Assembly (NCBI GenBank): GCA_930979925.1
Contig: CAKNIB010000012.1
Location: 1 to 33,028, forward strand
DNA length: 33,028 bases
DNA from: an uncultured Clostridia bacterium
GTDB lineage: Bacteria > Bacillota > Clostridia > Christensenellales > UBA1242
Reading direction: 5' to 3'
The position numbers and the translations under genes are program-made. A model generated the notes under the pieces. It saw only the letters and a program-made list of their open reading frames with translations. It ran no database searches and was not told the origin of the DNA. This document shows, one piece after another, positions 8,525-16,832 of the stretch (within the stretch, counting starts at the first letter, position 1; each line of letters opens with the position of its first letter).

Positions 8525-11500
8525 ACCAACAGAAGAACAGAGAAAAATACTAGAAAATGACAGAAAAAAGCTCATTGTTTCGGCTTCAGCAGGAAGCGGA
8601 AAAACTTTTGTTGTTATTGAATATTTGATTGACCTTATTTGTAATAAAAAAATACCAGTTTCACGTCTGCTAGTGTTAACATTTACAAAAGCGGCAGCAG
8701 GAGAGATGAAAACTAGACTTTTTAAGGCAATACTAGAAGAAAAGGCTACTCCATTTTTATTAGAACAGCTAGACGACATCTCAATAAGTGATATTTCAAC
8801 GATAGACGCTTTTTGCGAAAAGATAATCAAAAGGCACATAGATAAACTTGATATTGACAATAATTTTATGGTTTTAGATGAAAAAGAGGCTCAAAAACTT
8901 AAATTTATCGCATTTAATCGCGTTTTTGAAAACCTCGCCGAGCAGGGCGACGATTTCTTCAATGAAATTTACTTTGCTTTCAAACATAACAAAGAACAGA
9001 TTTACAAGTGCATGATAGACCTTCAAAACTTTTTTGACAGCAATGATGACCCTGACCTGGCAAGTAAATATATAGACAATTTTGATAACTTTTATAGTGA
9101 CAGTTTAAAATATTTAAATAATGCAATAGAAAGTATTTTGTTTAGAGCAAGACAATTGCTTTCAAAACCTCAAACTCTTCCACCAGCCTATCAAGCTTTT
9201 AAGGATAGCTTGTCTACAATTGCAAACCATAGACTTGATGAAGACTTCTTTGAAAATTGCAAGTGGATAGGTAGCCTTGTGTTTCCTGTTCTTCCAAGAA
9301 ATAAAATTGATAGCACTAATGACAAAGAAATTTTAACACAAGCAAGAGATATATTGAAGGAGCTGTCAGCCATAGCAGAAAATTATCAGTCTAGCGAGGA
9401 GCTTTACGGTCAATTTGGAAAAGGAAGTTTGTCAAAAGGCTTATTAAAAATGCAAAAGCTTTTTGCCTGCGAGTATAAAAAACTCAAAGAGGATAAAGGT
9501 GGTCTTGATTTTGCCGACCTTGAAAAAGAGGTTAAGAAGTTACTTGCAAATGCCGATGTTTTAGAGGAGCTTCAAAAAAGTTATGATTTTATCTTTATTG
9601 ACGAATATCAGGACACCAACACCTTGCAAGAGTCAATAATAAAACTTATTGCAGAGAAAGGCTACTTTGTAGCAGTTGGCGATTTAAAACAGGGTATATA
9701 TGGCTTTAGAAATGCCAGCATGGAAATAATGCAAAAGGACATAAATGATTTTGGCGTTGGTGAGGATAGTCAGGCGCTATATTTAAACGGCAATTTTCGT
9801 AGCGACCAAAGAGTGCTTTCATTTGTAAATGATGTCTTTGATAAGATTATGACGGAGGACAGCGTTGGCATTGACTATAAAAATACATCAACATTGGTAG
9901 GCAAGGTTGATTTTAAAAAATCTAGCCTCCCGTCAGTAGCTGTTGACATTGCAATAGCAAACGAAGAAGAAAGTACTCCATCAGGAGTTTATAGCGTTAA
10001 GGAGGATAGCATCTCTTCTTCATACAAATACAAAAACGAAGTGACGCTAATTGCATCTCGAATAGAGCAAATTTTAAAAAGCAACATATATGACGCAAAA
10101 CTTGGAGCATATAGAAAGGCAACGCAGGGAGACATAGCTATTCTTTTTAGGTCGCGAAGTCAGGTTATGCAGGAGTGCGCCAGATTTTTGCAAGAGAAAG
10201 GTTTTGATGTGCTTGCCGACCTAAAACAGACCCTTCTCGAAGATGGCGAGGTTCTATCGCTTGTAAGCTTATTAAAACTTTCATTAAATCCTCATGACGA
10301 TATTTCTCTCGTGTCTCTTCTTTCTTCATGGTTTGGCTCATATAGTCTTGACGAAATTGTACTTTTACGAGAAAAGGATAAAAATAGACCTTTTTGGATG
10401 ACTTTTGATGAAATTAACGATGAAAAAGTGGAGAAATTTAGAGAAATGCTAGAAAACTTTAAGTTTGACTGCTTTGCAAGAGGAATAACAAAGGCTCTTG
10501 AAAAACTCTTTAATGATAGCGATTATTATCTGTACATAAACACCTTGCCAGACAAAAATGCTAAGTTTTGTCATATACAGGAGTTTTTAAAGCTTATCGC
10601 GTCAAATGATTATGACTTTAATATACCAGGTCTGCTTGAACAACTTGAGAATATTGAAAATGTTAGCTCGCTCCCAGCGCAGTCTTTAAATGCAATTACA
10701 ATTACCACCATCCATGCTACCAAAGGTCTAGAATTTCCAATAGTGATTTTGGCGGGATGCGGTGAAAAACTGGGCAAAATATATAACAAACCTTACATAA
10801 TCTCTACAAAGTTTGGGCTAGGAACCTACCTTTTTGATTATGAAAACAATATTAGGCTAGTTTCGCCTGTTTATCTTGCAAGCAAGATGTATAAAAGACG
10901 CAGAGAATTTATAGATGAGATAATGATTTTCTATGTAGCGTTAACCCGCGCGCAAAATCACCTTTTTATAGTTGGCAGTGGCAACCTTAAGTCGCTTGCT
11001 CAGAATAAGGAGATTTTTAAGTGCAATAATTATCTTGACTTAATTCTTTATAGTAAAAGCGATGCCTTCAAGGAGCAGCTTTTTAGCCAAGAACATATTG
11101 AAACAGAAAACTATCAATATAGGGTGGTCAATGAGGTAGAAGATATCCAAGAAAACAACGCGCAAGAGCTTGATTTTAACAGCACCTTAAAATTAAACGA
11201 CGAGGTTATAAAAGAGTATATTGATTTTAAATATAAAGATGCAAAATATTGCAAGATAAACTACAAAAATTCTGTCAGTGGTATTTTAAAACTAGAGGAA
11301 GAAAACTCACTTGAAGAAATCTATCAAAATAGGGTAGAAAAGAAAGTTTTACGCGCCGACGCCATTGAAAGAGGTAATGCCTATCATGAAGCTTTAAAAT
11401 TAATTGATTTTGCCAAAGTTTCGGATAGACAAAGCTTGGATGCTGAGCTTGAAAATATCAAAGACATAATGACAGAAGGGTATTCTGAGCTACTTGACGG

Positions 11501-11846
11501 CGATATTATCTATAAAAATATAATGCAGATTAAGAAGGTTATAGGCGCTCAACCTGCAATTAAGGAAAGACAATTTATTATGCAAGCTGGTTTAAACGAG
11601 GTGCTAGGGCTTGAAAACAATCAAAAGATTATTGTCCAAGGTATAGTTGACTTATTTTCTTTAGGTGAGAAAAATATTCTTATTGATTACAAATATACCT
11701 CGCTTAATGACGAGAAAAAATTGCTTGAAAGATATGATAAACAACTAGAGTTGTATGCAAAAGCGATAGAAAAGGCTTTTAATATAAAACTTGATAAAAT
11801 TTATCTTTTATCTCTTTCGAACGCCAAATTAATTGAGAAAAAATAG
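8514..11846 (+). CDS. addA: ATP-dependent helicase/nuclease subunit AddA
   Basis: The motor and second nuclease subunit of AddAB, a superfamily 1A helicase moving 3' to 5'. It has 1110 residues, slightly short for the family. Visible motifs in order are Walker A SASAGSGKT (23-31), LTFTKAAAGEM, the Walker B motif FIFIDEYQDTN (about 359-369), VGDLKQGIYGFR, NFRSD, ITTIHATKGLEFP and FYVALTRAQ (near 805). The C-terminal nuclease domain shows YHEAL (near 957), GIVDLF and IDYKYTS (near 1055). AAGGA at 8496-8500 precedes the ATG inside the end of addB. All helicase and nuclease key residues appear intact. It is the second gene of a three-gene operon with addB and a downstream exonuclease. Confidence 0.95.
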   Translation: MKNKPTEEQRKILENDRKKLIVSASAGSGKTFVVIEYLIDLICNKKIPVSRLLVLTFTKAAAGEMKTRLFKAILEEKATPFLLEQLDDISISDISTIDAFCEKIIKRHIDKLDIDNNFMVLDEKEAQKLKFIAFNRVFENLAEQGDDFFNEIYFAFKHNKEQIYKCMIDLQNFFDSNDDPDLASKYIDNFDNFYSDSLKYLNNAIESILFRARQLLSKPQTLPPAYQAFKDSLSTIANHRLDEDFFENCKWIGSLVFPVLPRNKIDSTNDKEILTQARDILKELSAIAENYQSSEELYGQFGKGSLSKGLLKMQKLFACEYKKLKEDKGGLDFADLEKEVKKLLANADVLEELQKSYDFIFIDEYQDTNTLQESIIKLIAEKGYFVAVGDLKQGIYGFRNASMEIMQKDINDFGVGEDSQALYLNGNFRSDQRVLSFVNDVFDKIMTEDSVGIDYKNTSTLVGKVDFKKSSLPSVAVDIAIANEEESTPSGVYSVKEDSISSSYKYKNEVTLIASRIEQILKSNIYDAKLGAYRKATQGDIAILFRSRSQVMQECARFLQEKGFDVLADLKQTLLEDGEVLSLVSLLKLSLNPHDDISLVSLLSSWFGSYSLDEIVLLREKDKNRPFWMTFDEINDEKVEKFREMLENFKFDCFARGITKALEKLFNDSDYYLYINTLPDKNAKFCHIQEFLKLIASNDYDFNIPGLLEQLENIENVSSLPAQSLNAITITTIHATKGLEFPIVILAGCGEKLGKIYNKPYIISTKFGLGTYLFDYENNIRLVSPVYLASKMYKRRREFIDEIMIFYVALTRAQNHLFIVGSGNLKSLAQNKEIFKCNNYLDLILYSKSDAFKEQLFSQEHIETENYQYRVVNEVEDIQENNAQELDFNSTLKLNDEVIKEYIDFKYKDAKYCKINYKNSVSGILKLEEENSLEEIYQNRVEKKVLRADAIERGNAYHEALKLIDFAKVSDRQSLDAELENIKDIMTEGYSELLDGDIIYKNIMQIKKVIGAQPAIKERQFIMQAGLNEVLGLENNQKIIVQGIVDLFSLGEKNILIDYKYTSLNDEKKLLERYDKQLELYAKAIEKAFNIKLDKIYLLSLSNAKLIEKK

Positions 11847-11857
11847 CGGAGCAAATT

Positions 11858-12796
11858 ATGAAATATATATTTTTTGATATCGAATGTAGCAATGGGCATG
11901 ACATATGCTCTTTTGGCTACTGCAAAACTGATGAAAATTTTAAAATTTTAAAAAAGGAAGATATTGTAATCAATCCTGAGAGCAAAATCACTCTAGCGCC
12001 TCATGACAGCCAAGGCAAAATGGAACTTGCTTATAGTCAGGAATATTTTTTAAAGCAAAATCCTTTTGATTTTTATTACCCAAAAATTAAGGAGCTTTTA
12101 ACAAATGAAAAGCATGTTTTATTTGGGCATAGTATAGGTAGCGATTTTGGCTTTTTAAATATCGCTTGTAGAAGGTACAAGCTCCCGCTATTTGATATTG
12201 AGGGTTATGACACCCAAAAATTGCATCATAAAATATACAAGACCGAGCATCTTGAGTCGCTTGAAAAAATAGTTGAAGAGCTTGGCGTTGAAAAAACTTT
12301 TCTTTATCATAAAAGCAGCGAAGATGCCGAGGCGACCATGTATGTGGCGAAGACCATCTTTCAAGAAAATGATATCAGTTTGTCTTCTCCGCCAGATGTA
12401 TTACTAGAGTGCCTTGTAAAAAACAATCTGACAACCATAAAGAAGAAAAAGACTTTTACCGATAAAGTAAATGAGTTAAGACAGTCTTATCTTGATAGAG
12501 AGCATATAAAATGCAAGGTGGCTTTTTCTGATGGCTTTAAACTAAAGAAGGCAAGAGAACAACTTTATATAATACGCAAACTTTTTGAAGCGGGATATGA
12601 TTATACAAATAAAATATTAAATTGTGATGTATTTATTCTTGACGGACAGGAAGGCAGGCGATTTAACTTTTATAAATATCTTCGCTCGCGTGGCAAACAG
12701 TTAAAAAGCAGGGGATATGACGACCTAATGAAAGAAATATTTCGCTCAAACAGAGAGCAAAATGAGGGTGAAAAAGAGCAATCAGAGCTCAGCTAA
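11858..12796 (+). CDS. DEDD-family 3'-5' exonuclease
   Basis: A 312-residue protein whose first 170 residues form a DnaQ-like exonuclease fold. FFDIE gives D7 and E9, FGHSIGSDFGFLN (about 89-101) gives the third acidic residue, and YHKSSEDAEAT (about 150-160) gives the last His and Asp of a DEDDh site. A second domain (about 220-300, GYDYTNKILNCDVFI then RRFNFYKYLRS) could be a BRCT-like fold, but this is uncertain. GGAG (11848-11851) precedes the ATG, only 11 bases after addA, so it is very likely the third gene of the addBA operon. A supporting role in DNA end processing or repair is inferred from that position. The substrate cannot be told from sequence. Confidence 0.8.
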   Translation: MKYIFFDIECSNGHDICSFGYCKTDENFKILKKEDIVINPESKITLAPHDSQGKMELAYSQEYFLKQNPFDFYYPKIKELLTNEKHVLFGHSIGSDFGFLNIACRRYKLPLFDIEGYDTQKLHHKIYKTEHLESLEKIVEELGVEKTFLYHKSSEDAEATMYVAKTIFQENDISLSSPPDVLLECLVKNNLTTIKKKKTFTDKVNELRQSYLDREHIKCKVAFSDGFKLKKAREQLYIIRKLFEAGYDYTNKILNCDVFILDGQEGRRFNFYKYLRSRGKQLKSRGYDDLMKEIFRSNREQNEGEKEQSELS

Positions 12797-12826
12797 AAAA
12801 TAAATAGATAAAATATCAAAAAAATG

Positions 12827-12855
12827 TTGACAAAAGGGGCGATGATAGGTATAAT
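12827..12855 (+). promoter_or_regulatory. Consensus promoter of tRNA-Ile
   Basis: TTGACA (12827-12832) and TATAAT (12850-12855) are exactly 17 bases apart. Transcription would start near 12862, giving a leader of about 113 bases before the tRNA. The leader begins with a hairpin, GCAATCA (12862-12868) with TGATTGC (12896-12902). Nothing else is seen between the exonuclease gene and the tRNA. Confidence 0.85.
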
Positions 12856-12974
12856 TAAAATGCAATCAAAAAATAACTATCATCACAACCTTTTATGATT
12901 GCGTAACTAAACAAACATTAAAGCCTTACTAATAAAAATGACAGCTGATAAAGTCATAAAAACAGAGACCATAT

Positions 12975-13051
12975 AGAGATGTAGCTCAGTCGGTTAGAGC
13001 ACCACCCTGATAAGGTGGGGGTCGGTGGTTCGAGTCCACTCATCTCTACCA
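12975..13051 (+). tRNA. tRNA-Ile (anticodon GAT)
   Basis: A complete cloverleaf. Acceptor AGAGATG (12975-12981) pairs with CATCTCT (13041-13047). Anticodon stem CCACC/GGTGG encloses loop CTGATAA with anticodon GAT at 13009-13011. The T loop is TTCGAGT and CCA is encoded at 13049-13051. Its 3' half from the anticodon loop onward is repeated at 29451, showing that it is the insertion site of the adjacent integrase element. Confidence 0.97.
13007..13042 (+). repeat. attL: 36-bp core inside tRNA-Ile
   Basis: The 36 bases from the first base of the anticodon loop to just inside the acceptor stem recur exactly at 29451-29486. Tyrosine integrases that use tRNA genes commonly recombine in the anticodon loop or T arm, and this repeat spans both. 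It marks the tRNA-side boundary of the element. Confidence 0.92.
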
Positions 13052-13055
13052 AATT

Positions 13056-13082
13056 TGAGAGCAAAAATTGCTCTCATTTTTT
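13056..13082 (+). terminator. tRNA-Ile terminator
   Basis: TGAGAGCAA (13056-13064) and TTGCTCTCA (13068-13076) form a 9-bp stem followed by ATTTTTT. A second, imperfect hairpin lies at about 13091-13127 (ATCGCTATA with TATAGCGAT) and ends near the integrase side. Confidence 0.85.
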
Positions 13083-13208
13083 ATTTAAAAAATCGCTATA
13101 AACCTTTATTTATAAGGATTATAGCGATCTTTGTTTTTTCTATTTTTAATAAAGTTTGTTCAATTTTTTAAATTTTCTTATTTTGTCGATTTTTGTCAAA
13201 AAAACTCT

Positions 13209-13264
13209 CTAAAACTGCCTAAAACTGCTACATTTGCTGTCAACTGTTGTCAATTGCTGTCAAA
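13209..13264. repeat. Integrase arm-type repeats, left end of element 1
   Basis: AAACTGCCTAAAACTG (13212-13227) is followed by GCTGTCAACTGTTGTCAA (13236-13253) and a partial further copy near 13256. The 18-bp unit returns at 29327-29344 near the other end of the element. The 16-bp unit recurs at 29655-29670 in the next element. These are good candidates for integrase and excisionase binding sites. Confidence 0.7.
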
Positions 13265-14605
13265 TTACATTTCAAAATCTTTATGTCTTTTTTGCTTTTC
13301 TCTTTCTTTTTTCCATTGTAAATATTCTTCTAGTTCATCTTCATCTAGTTCTTGTTTGAAATCATTATTTTTATCTGTATTTTTATTAGTATTATATTGA
13401 TTATTTATAACATCAGTTGCTTTTTGAAAATAACTTTTATCAACTGAGTTATATGTTGTAATTGTTGTTTTGACTGATTTATGTCCAAGTAGCGCTTGTA
13501 TAACCTTCGGATTTTGATCAGCTTCAAAAAGCATATTAGAATACGTATGTCTTAAAGTGTGAAAGTGTATTCCATATTTATCAAGTCCATATTTTTTAAG
13601 AAATCTATAAAAAATCTTTTTTGTTCCTGTATATGTTCTAATGCTTCCATCTTTATTTGCAAAAACCAAACTCTTTTTATCTATCAAATTTATGTTGTGC
13701 AAATCGCCATTTAGTTCTTGTTCAACTTTATAATCTTTAAGTGCAGAAATTAGTATTTCTGGCATAGGGACAGTCCTTACCGAACAACTTGTTTTTGTAT
13801 CACTTATAACAGTTACTCGCTCTGTTATTTTACCATTTTTATCAAATTTAGGAATTGTAGTGATTGCTTTTTCAACACTAATTGTTTTTTTGTTAAAATC
13901 AATATTTTCCCAATTGAGTGCCAACGCTTCACCAGTGCGAAGTCCTGCAAACATCATAACAAAGCAAAGAGGCTTTAAAAATTTATGATTATTTAAACAA
14001 TCTATAAAATATTCCCTAATCTCTTGTGGAATAGCCTTATATTTATTTTCACTATCGTAAATTTTTCTTTCTTTGCTTTTAATTTTGACTTTTTGTATAG
14101 GATTTGCTAGCATAAATTGATTATCAACAGCATATTCAAAAAATTGCCTAAGCAAGAATTTAGTTTTTTTAACATAGTCCAAACTTAAATTTTCTTCCAA
14201 CATTTCATTCAGCATTTTTTGAATAGTTAAAGATGAAATTTCTTGCAATTTCATATTACCAATTTTAGGCTCGATATATTTCTTGAATTTAATTAAATTG
14301 TTTTCAAATGTTCGTGGCGTAACTTGAATTTTCTTAAATATAAACAACCACTCATTCATCAACTCTGACAAGTTATGATTTTCAACATAATCAAAATTAT
14401 TGCTTTCTATTCGTTTTGTCAGTTCTGTCATCTTTTTCGTTACTTCCATTCTCGTTTTTCCATAGACAGTTTTTCTAATTATTTTGCCATCGTTATCATA
14501 TCCAACTGTTGCTGTTCCTGCCCATCGCCCATCTTTTCTTTGATAAATACTTCCTTCATTGTTTGCGCGTCTTGTCCTTGTAATTATACGATTTCTTTTA
14601 ACCAT
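13265..14605 (-). CDS. Tyrosine site-specific integrase of element 1
   Basis: A 446-residue phage or transposon-type integrase. The N-terminal part has the RRANNEGSIYQRKDGRW motif of an AP2-like arm-binding domain, followed by a SAM-like core-binding domain at about 70-170 and a catalytic domain. Catalytic residues are visible as R in GLRTGEAL (near 220), HTLRH (near 352), LGHKS and the tyrosine in TTYNSVD (near 385). It catalyses integration and excision at tRNA-Ile. It lies directly beside attL, reads toward the tRNA and overlaps the excisionase gene by 8 bases. It is clearly related along its whole length to the second integrase at 31418-32746. Its last residues, KDFEM, are shared with that protein and nearly with the relaxase. 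Confidence 0.95.
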   Translation of the reverse strand: MVKRNRIITRTRRANNEGSIYQRKDGRWAGTATVGYDNDGKIIRKTVYGKTRMEVTKKMTELTKRIESNNFDYVENHNLSELMNEWLFIFKKIQVTPRTFENNLIKFKKYIEPKIGNMKLQEISSLTIQKMLNEMLEENLSLDYVKKTKFLLRQFFEYAVDNQFMLANPIQKVKIKSKERKIYDSENKYKAIPQEIREYFIDCLNNHKFLKPLCFVMMFAGLRTGEALALNWENIDFNKKTISVEKAITTIPKFDKNGKITERVTVISDTKTSCSVRTVPMPEILISALKDYKVEQELNGDLHNINLIDKKSLVFANKDGSIRTYTGTKKIFYRFLKKYGLDKYGIHFHTLRHTYSNMLFEADQNPKVIQALLGHKSVKTTITTYNSVDKSYFQKATDVINNQYNTNKNTDKNNDFKQELDEDELEEYLQWKKEREKQKRHKDFEM

Positions 14606-14855
14606 TTTGCACCTCGCTTTTATTATTGTTAAGTGTTAGCCAAGTAACAAAATTGAGCACACTTACAACCTGTCTTTTACCGACTTTTGTTGTTGGGAAA
14701 TCTTTACTTCTAAGTAGCGTTCTTACATTATCTCTACCAAGTCCAGTTATTTTGATTAAGTCATCACAGTCTAAAAAATCTTTACCATATTTCAAAGAAA
14801 TTCTATTCACTTCATTTTGTATTAAGTCATTTATGTTAATGTTTGTATTGTTCAT
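14598..14855 (-). CDS. Excisionase-like helix-turn-helix protein
   Basis: An 85-residue protein with a winged helix-turn-helix signature of the excisionase or AlpA kind: DLIKITGLGRDNVRTLLRS, then FPTTKVGKRQVVSVLNFVTWL. Such proteins bind and bend attachment-site DNA and direct the integrase toward excision. It overlaps the integrase start by 8 bases, implying coupled translation. An almost identical protein precedes the second integrase (32739-32993). Its upstream region contains a large perfect inverted repeat at 14942-15010. Confidence 0.85.
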   Translation of the reverse strand: MNNTNININDLIQNEVNRISLKYGKDFLDCDDLIKITGLGRDNVRTLLRSKDFPTTKVGKRQVVSVLNFVTWLTLNNNKSEVQNG

Positions 14856-14941
14856 TTTCCCTCCTCACAAACTAAAATTTCTTTCTATTACACGAAGTGC
14901 GAGAGAAAGCGCTTGCATTTTCGCACACACGACAAAGTAAC

Positions 14942-15010
14942 ATCAGTTAAAGATAAAAACTTGTTTTGCAAACTTGTTTGCATTTGCGTGAGCAAATATC
15001 TTTAACTGAT
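14942..15010. repeat. Large perfect inverted repeat enclosing two hairpins
   Basis: A 14-bp perfect stem, ATCAGTTAAAGATA (14942-14955) with TATCTTTAACTGAT (14997-15010), encloses hairpin TGCAAAC-TT-GTTTGCA (14967-14982) and hairpin TTTGC-GTGA-GCAAA (14983-14996). Together they make a three-way-junction shape. The GTGA loop is a GNRA loop if the plus strand is transcribed. The element lies 87 bases upstream of the excisionase start. It could be a leader RNA, a relaxase or replication site, or a protein-binding site. The rest of 14856-15143 shows no gene. Confidence 0.7.
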
Positions 15011-15143
15011 ATATCTAAATAAAAATTTTCTATTAACCTCTCTATTTCTAATCTCTATTTCTTCATTTTTAAACTGTGATTTAATCATAAAAAAGAAGAA
15101 GTGGGCTTCACACTTGCTTAAAATAAAGGAAGTAGGTTTGAGT

Positions 15144-15199
15144 CAAAAATGTAACATAGAAAAAAGGCTTATTTTATAAGGCTTTTTGTTACATTTTTG
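15144..15199. terminator. Long hairpin after the relaxase gene
   Basis: CAAAAATGTAACA (15144-15156) pairs perfectly with TGTTACATTTTTG (15187-15199), with an inner imperfect hairpin between AAAAAAGG and CTTTTT. It lies about 65 bases downstream of the minus-strand relaxase gene and probably ends that operon. Confidence 0.55.
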
Positions 15200-15263
15200 T
15201 ATTCAAGACGTTTCTTCCGCTTATCCTGTATCTTAAAATTTGATAAAGCGAGTCACATCAAAA

Positions 15264-16442
15264 TCACATTTCAAACTCTTTTTGTTTTCTATATCTCTCC
15301 AATTTGTTATAGAATTGCTTAAAGTTTTCCATTTCATAAATCTCTTGATTATGATAGTATTCAAGACAATCAAAAAGATATTGCCATTGCCTTTTCCTTT
15401 GGCGTTTTTTGTAATATCTATCTCGTTTTGTATAAGTCGTTATGCTTTCAATCTTATCTCTAATATGACCAATCTCTAATGCTGTTTGAATTGTCTTATT
15501 TCCTAATCTTCGCATAATGTCTTGCTCGTAAATTTCAACATTGTATTCATCAGGAATATGTTTGTAATTTTCTTTTTGCCATTTGTTTAATTTATAAAGT
15601 TCATATAAAAAACTTGAAAAACTTTTTTGCAAATTTTTGTTGCTTCTAATAAGGTTATTCGTGATAACATCAACATAAGATTTTACACATTCCATATTCT
15701 CACTATCATAACTTATGCGTCCAGATTTAGGCATCATATCATACAAATTTAAGAGTTGCTTTTTAAGTCCTTTTCTTAGAGTTATTGCATTTGAAAACAT
15801 TTCATACTTATCTGTTAAATCTTTTCTTGTTTTAACTATTTCAGCTGTTTTGTTAGTTAATGCTTTTTCGAAAATAGCTTTGCTTGTTATCAAAACATTT
15901 TTAGGTATTTTACCAGAGTGAAAAACAAGTTCGTTATTGTTTTTATAAAACTTTGGTTCTTTCTCGAAAAATGATATATGGATATGTTTGTTTTCGGTGT
16001 TCTCGTGAAGCCCTGCATACCAAATAATATTGTCTTTATCTAGTCCCGCACGAGTGAAAAATTTAGGTAGTTCTTTTTTGATAAAGTTATATGCTTGCTC
16101 ATAGTCTCTACAATACATTTCACCAAATTCTTCTCTAAATGAAATTACCATATCCCATATACAACTTTGAGTATTTCTTAATTGTTCTCTTAATTCTCTT
16201 TTTTGCTCATCTGTTAAAAGTCCATCTTTACTAAACACTCCACAAGATTTTTCATTATTGCCAACATATTTTGTATAATCAGTTGGAGTATTGTCTATTG
16301 AACCAGTATCAACATAACTCACATAGTTATAACTTGCTGTGCAACTTAAAAATTCTCGTTTTGCAATTTCTTTTTCTTGACTAGGTTTGTATTTTTCTTT
16401 TGGTTTGTAATACTTACACAATAAAACAATATTGTCTTTCAT
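15264..16442 (-). CDS. MobL-family relaxase
   Basis: A 392-residue protein with the layout of MobL relaxases, which nick DNA at oriT and pilot the strand through a conjugation channel supplied by another element. The N-terminal part has NYVSYVDTGSIDN and then DYTKYVGNNEKSCGVFSKDG, a tyrosine-containing region typical of the family. HENTENKHIHISF near residues 150-165 is the metal-binding HxH relaxase motif. The C-terminal half is charged and helical. It is shorter than many MobL proteins. It overlaps the upstream small gene by 4 bases. No type IV secretion genes are present, so the element would be mobilizable rather than self-transmissible. The last residues are KEFEM, echoing the two integrases. 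Confidence 0.8.
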   Translation of the reverse strand: MKDNIVLLCKYYKPKEKYKPSQEKEIAKREFLSCTASYNYVSYVDTGSIDNTPTDYTKYVGNNEKSCGVFSKDGLLTDEQKRELREQLRNTQSCIWDMVISFREEFGEMYCRDYEQAYNFIKKELPKFFTRAGLDKDNIIWYAGLHENTENKHIHISFFEKEPKFYKNNNELVFHSGKIPKNVLITSKAIFEKALTNKTAEIVKTRKDLTDKYEMFSNAITLRKGLKKQLLNLYDMMPKSGRISYDSENMECVKSYVDVITNNLIRSNKNLQKSFSSFLYELYKLNKWQKENYKHIPDEYNVEIYEQDIMRRLGNKTIQTALEIGHIRDKIESITTYTKRDRYYKKRQRKRQWQYLFDCLEYYHNQEIYEMENFKQFYNKLERYRKQKEFEM

Positions 16443-16669
16443 CTTTTCATCCTTTCATAAATAGCGTTTAAAACATCTTCCATTTGGTCAAGTCGAGATA
16501 AAATTTCATCTTCTTTCATCTCTTTAAAGGCAACTTGTTTTAAACACGCGTTTAAAAACTCGTTAATTGACCCGTATTGGCTTTTTTCGTAAATTTCTTG
16601 TAATTTATCGACTAAACGCTTTTCTCGCAATCTAAGCATGTTTTGGCACTTAATTTTGCTATCTCTCAT
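16439..16669 (-). CDS. Small mobilization accessory protein
   Basis: A 76-residue, charged, mostly helical protein (LRLREKRLVDKLQEIYEKSQ, then GSINEFLNACLKQVA, then a C-terminal heptad-like helix). It resembles the small ribbon-helix-helix or MobC-like partners encoded just before relaxases, which help load the relaxase at oriT and repress the operon. A perfect AAGGAGG precedes its ATG. Its stop overlaps the relaxase start by 4 bases. The family assignment rests on size and position more than on a diagnostic motif. Confidence 0.55.
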   Translation of the reverse strand: MRDSKIKCQNMLRLREKRLVDKLQEIYEKSQYGSINEFLNACLKQVAFKEMKEDEILSRLDQMEDVLNAIYERMKR

Positions 16670-16717
16670 AGTTCCTCCTTTTGTTTATTTGATTTTCTTA
16701 AAGTTTTAAGCTTAATT

Positions 16718-16737
16718 TTACATTTCACACCTCCTTT
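16718..16737 (-). promoter_or_regulatory. Perfect ribosome binding site followed by ATG-TAA
   Basis: Read on the minus strand, AAAGGAGGTGTG is followed by ATG and immediately TAA (16723 down to 16718), about 50 bases before the start of the small mobilization gene. It is either a minimal start-stop element that parks ribosomes in the leader or the remnant of a lost gene. Confidence 0.4.
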
Positions 16738-16760
16738 TAAAATGATTTTACAATTCTCGT

Positions 16761-16779
16761 GTGTTCACCATTTGAACAC
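16761..16779. other. Candidate oriT-region inverted repeat
   Basis: GTGTTCA (16761-16767) and TGAACAC (16773-16779) flank five bases, and a GC-rich CGCGGGG follows. It lies upstream of the mobilization operon, where oriT sites usually sit. No nick-site motif was recognised, so this is only a candidate. Confidence 0.25.
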
Positions 16780-16832
16780 GCGGGGAAAATTTATATAAGA
16801 AAAAACACCATTGCAATTTGCAAAGATGTTTA

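Noticed and set aside
13131..13400. Plus-strand 89-residue frame near the tRNA
   Set aside because: It covers the terminator hairpin and arm-site repeats and lies antisense to the integrase end; the serine run comes from the acidic codons of the integrase.
14942..15010. Group II intron or transposon ends
   Set aside because: No reverse transcriptase, transposase or flanking direct repeat is present; the stem loop is only 69 bases.
13265..16669. Conjugative element with its own transfer machinery
   Set aside because: Relaxase and a small partner are present but no type IV coupling protein, ATPase or channel gene is in the element, so only mobilization is supported.
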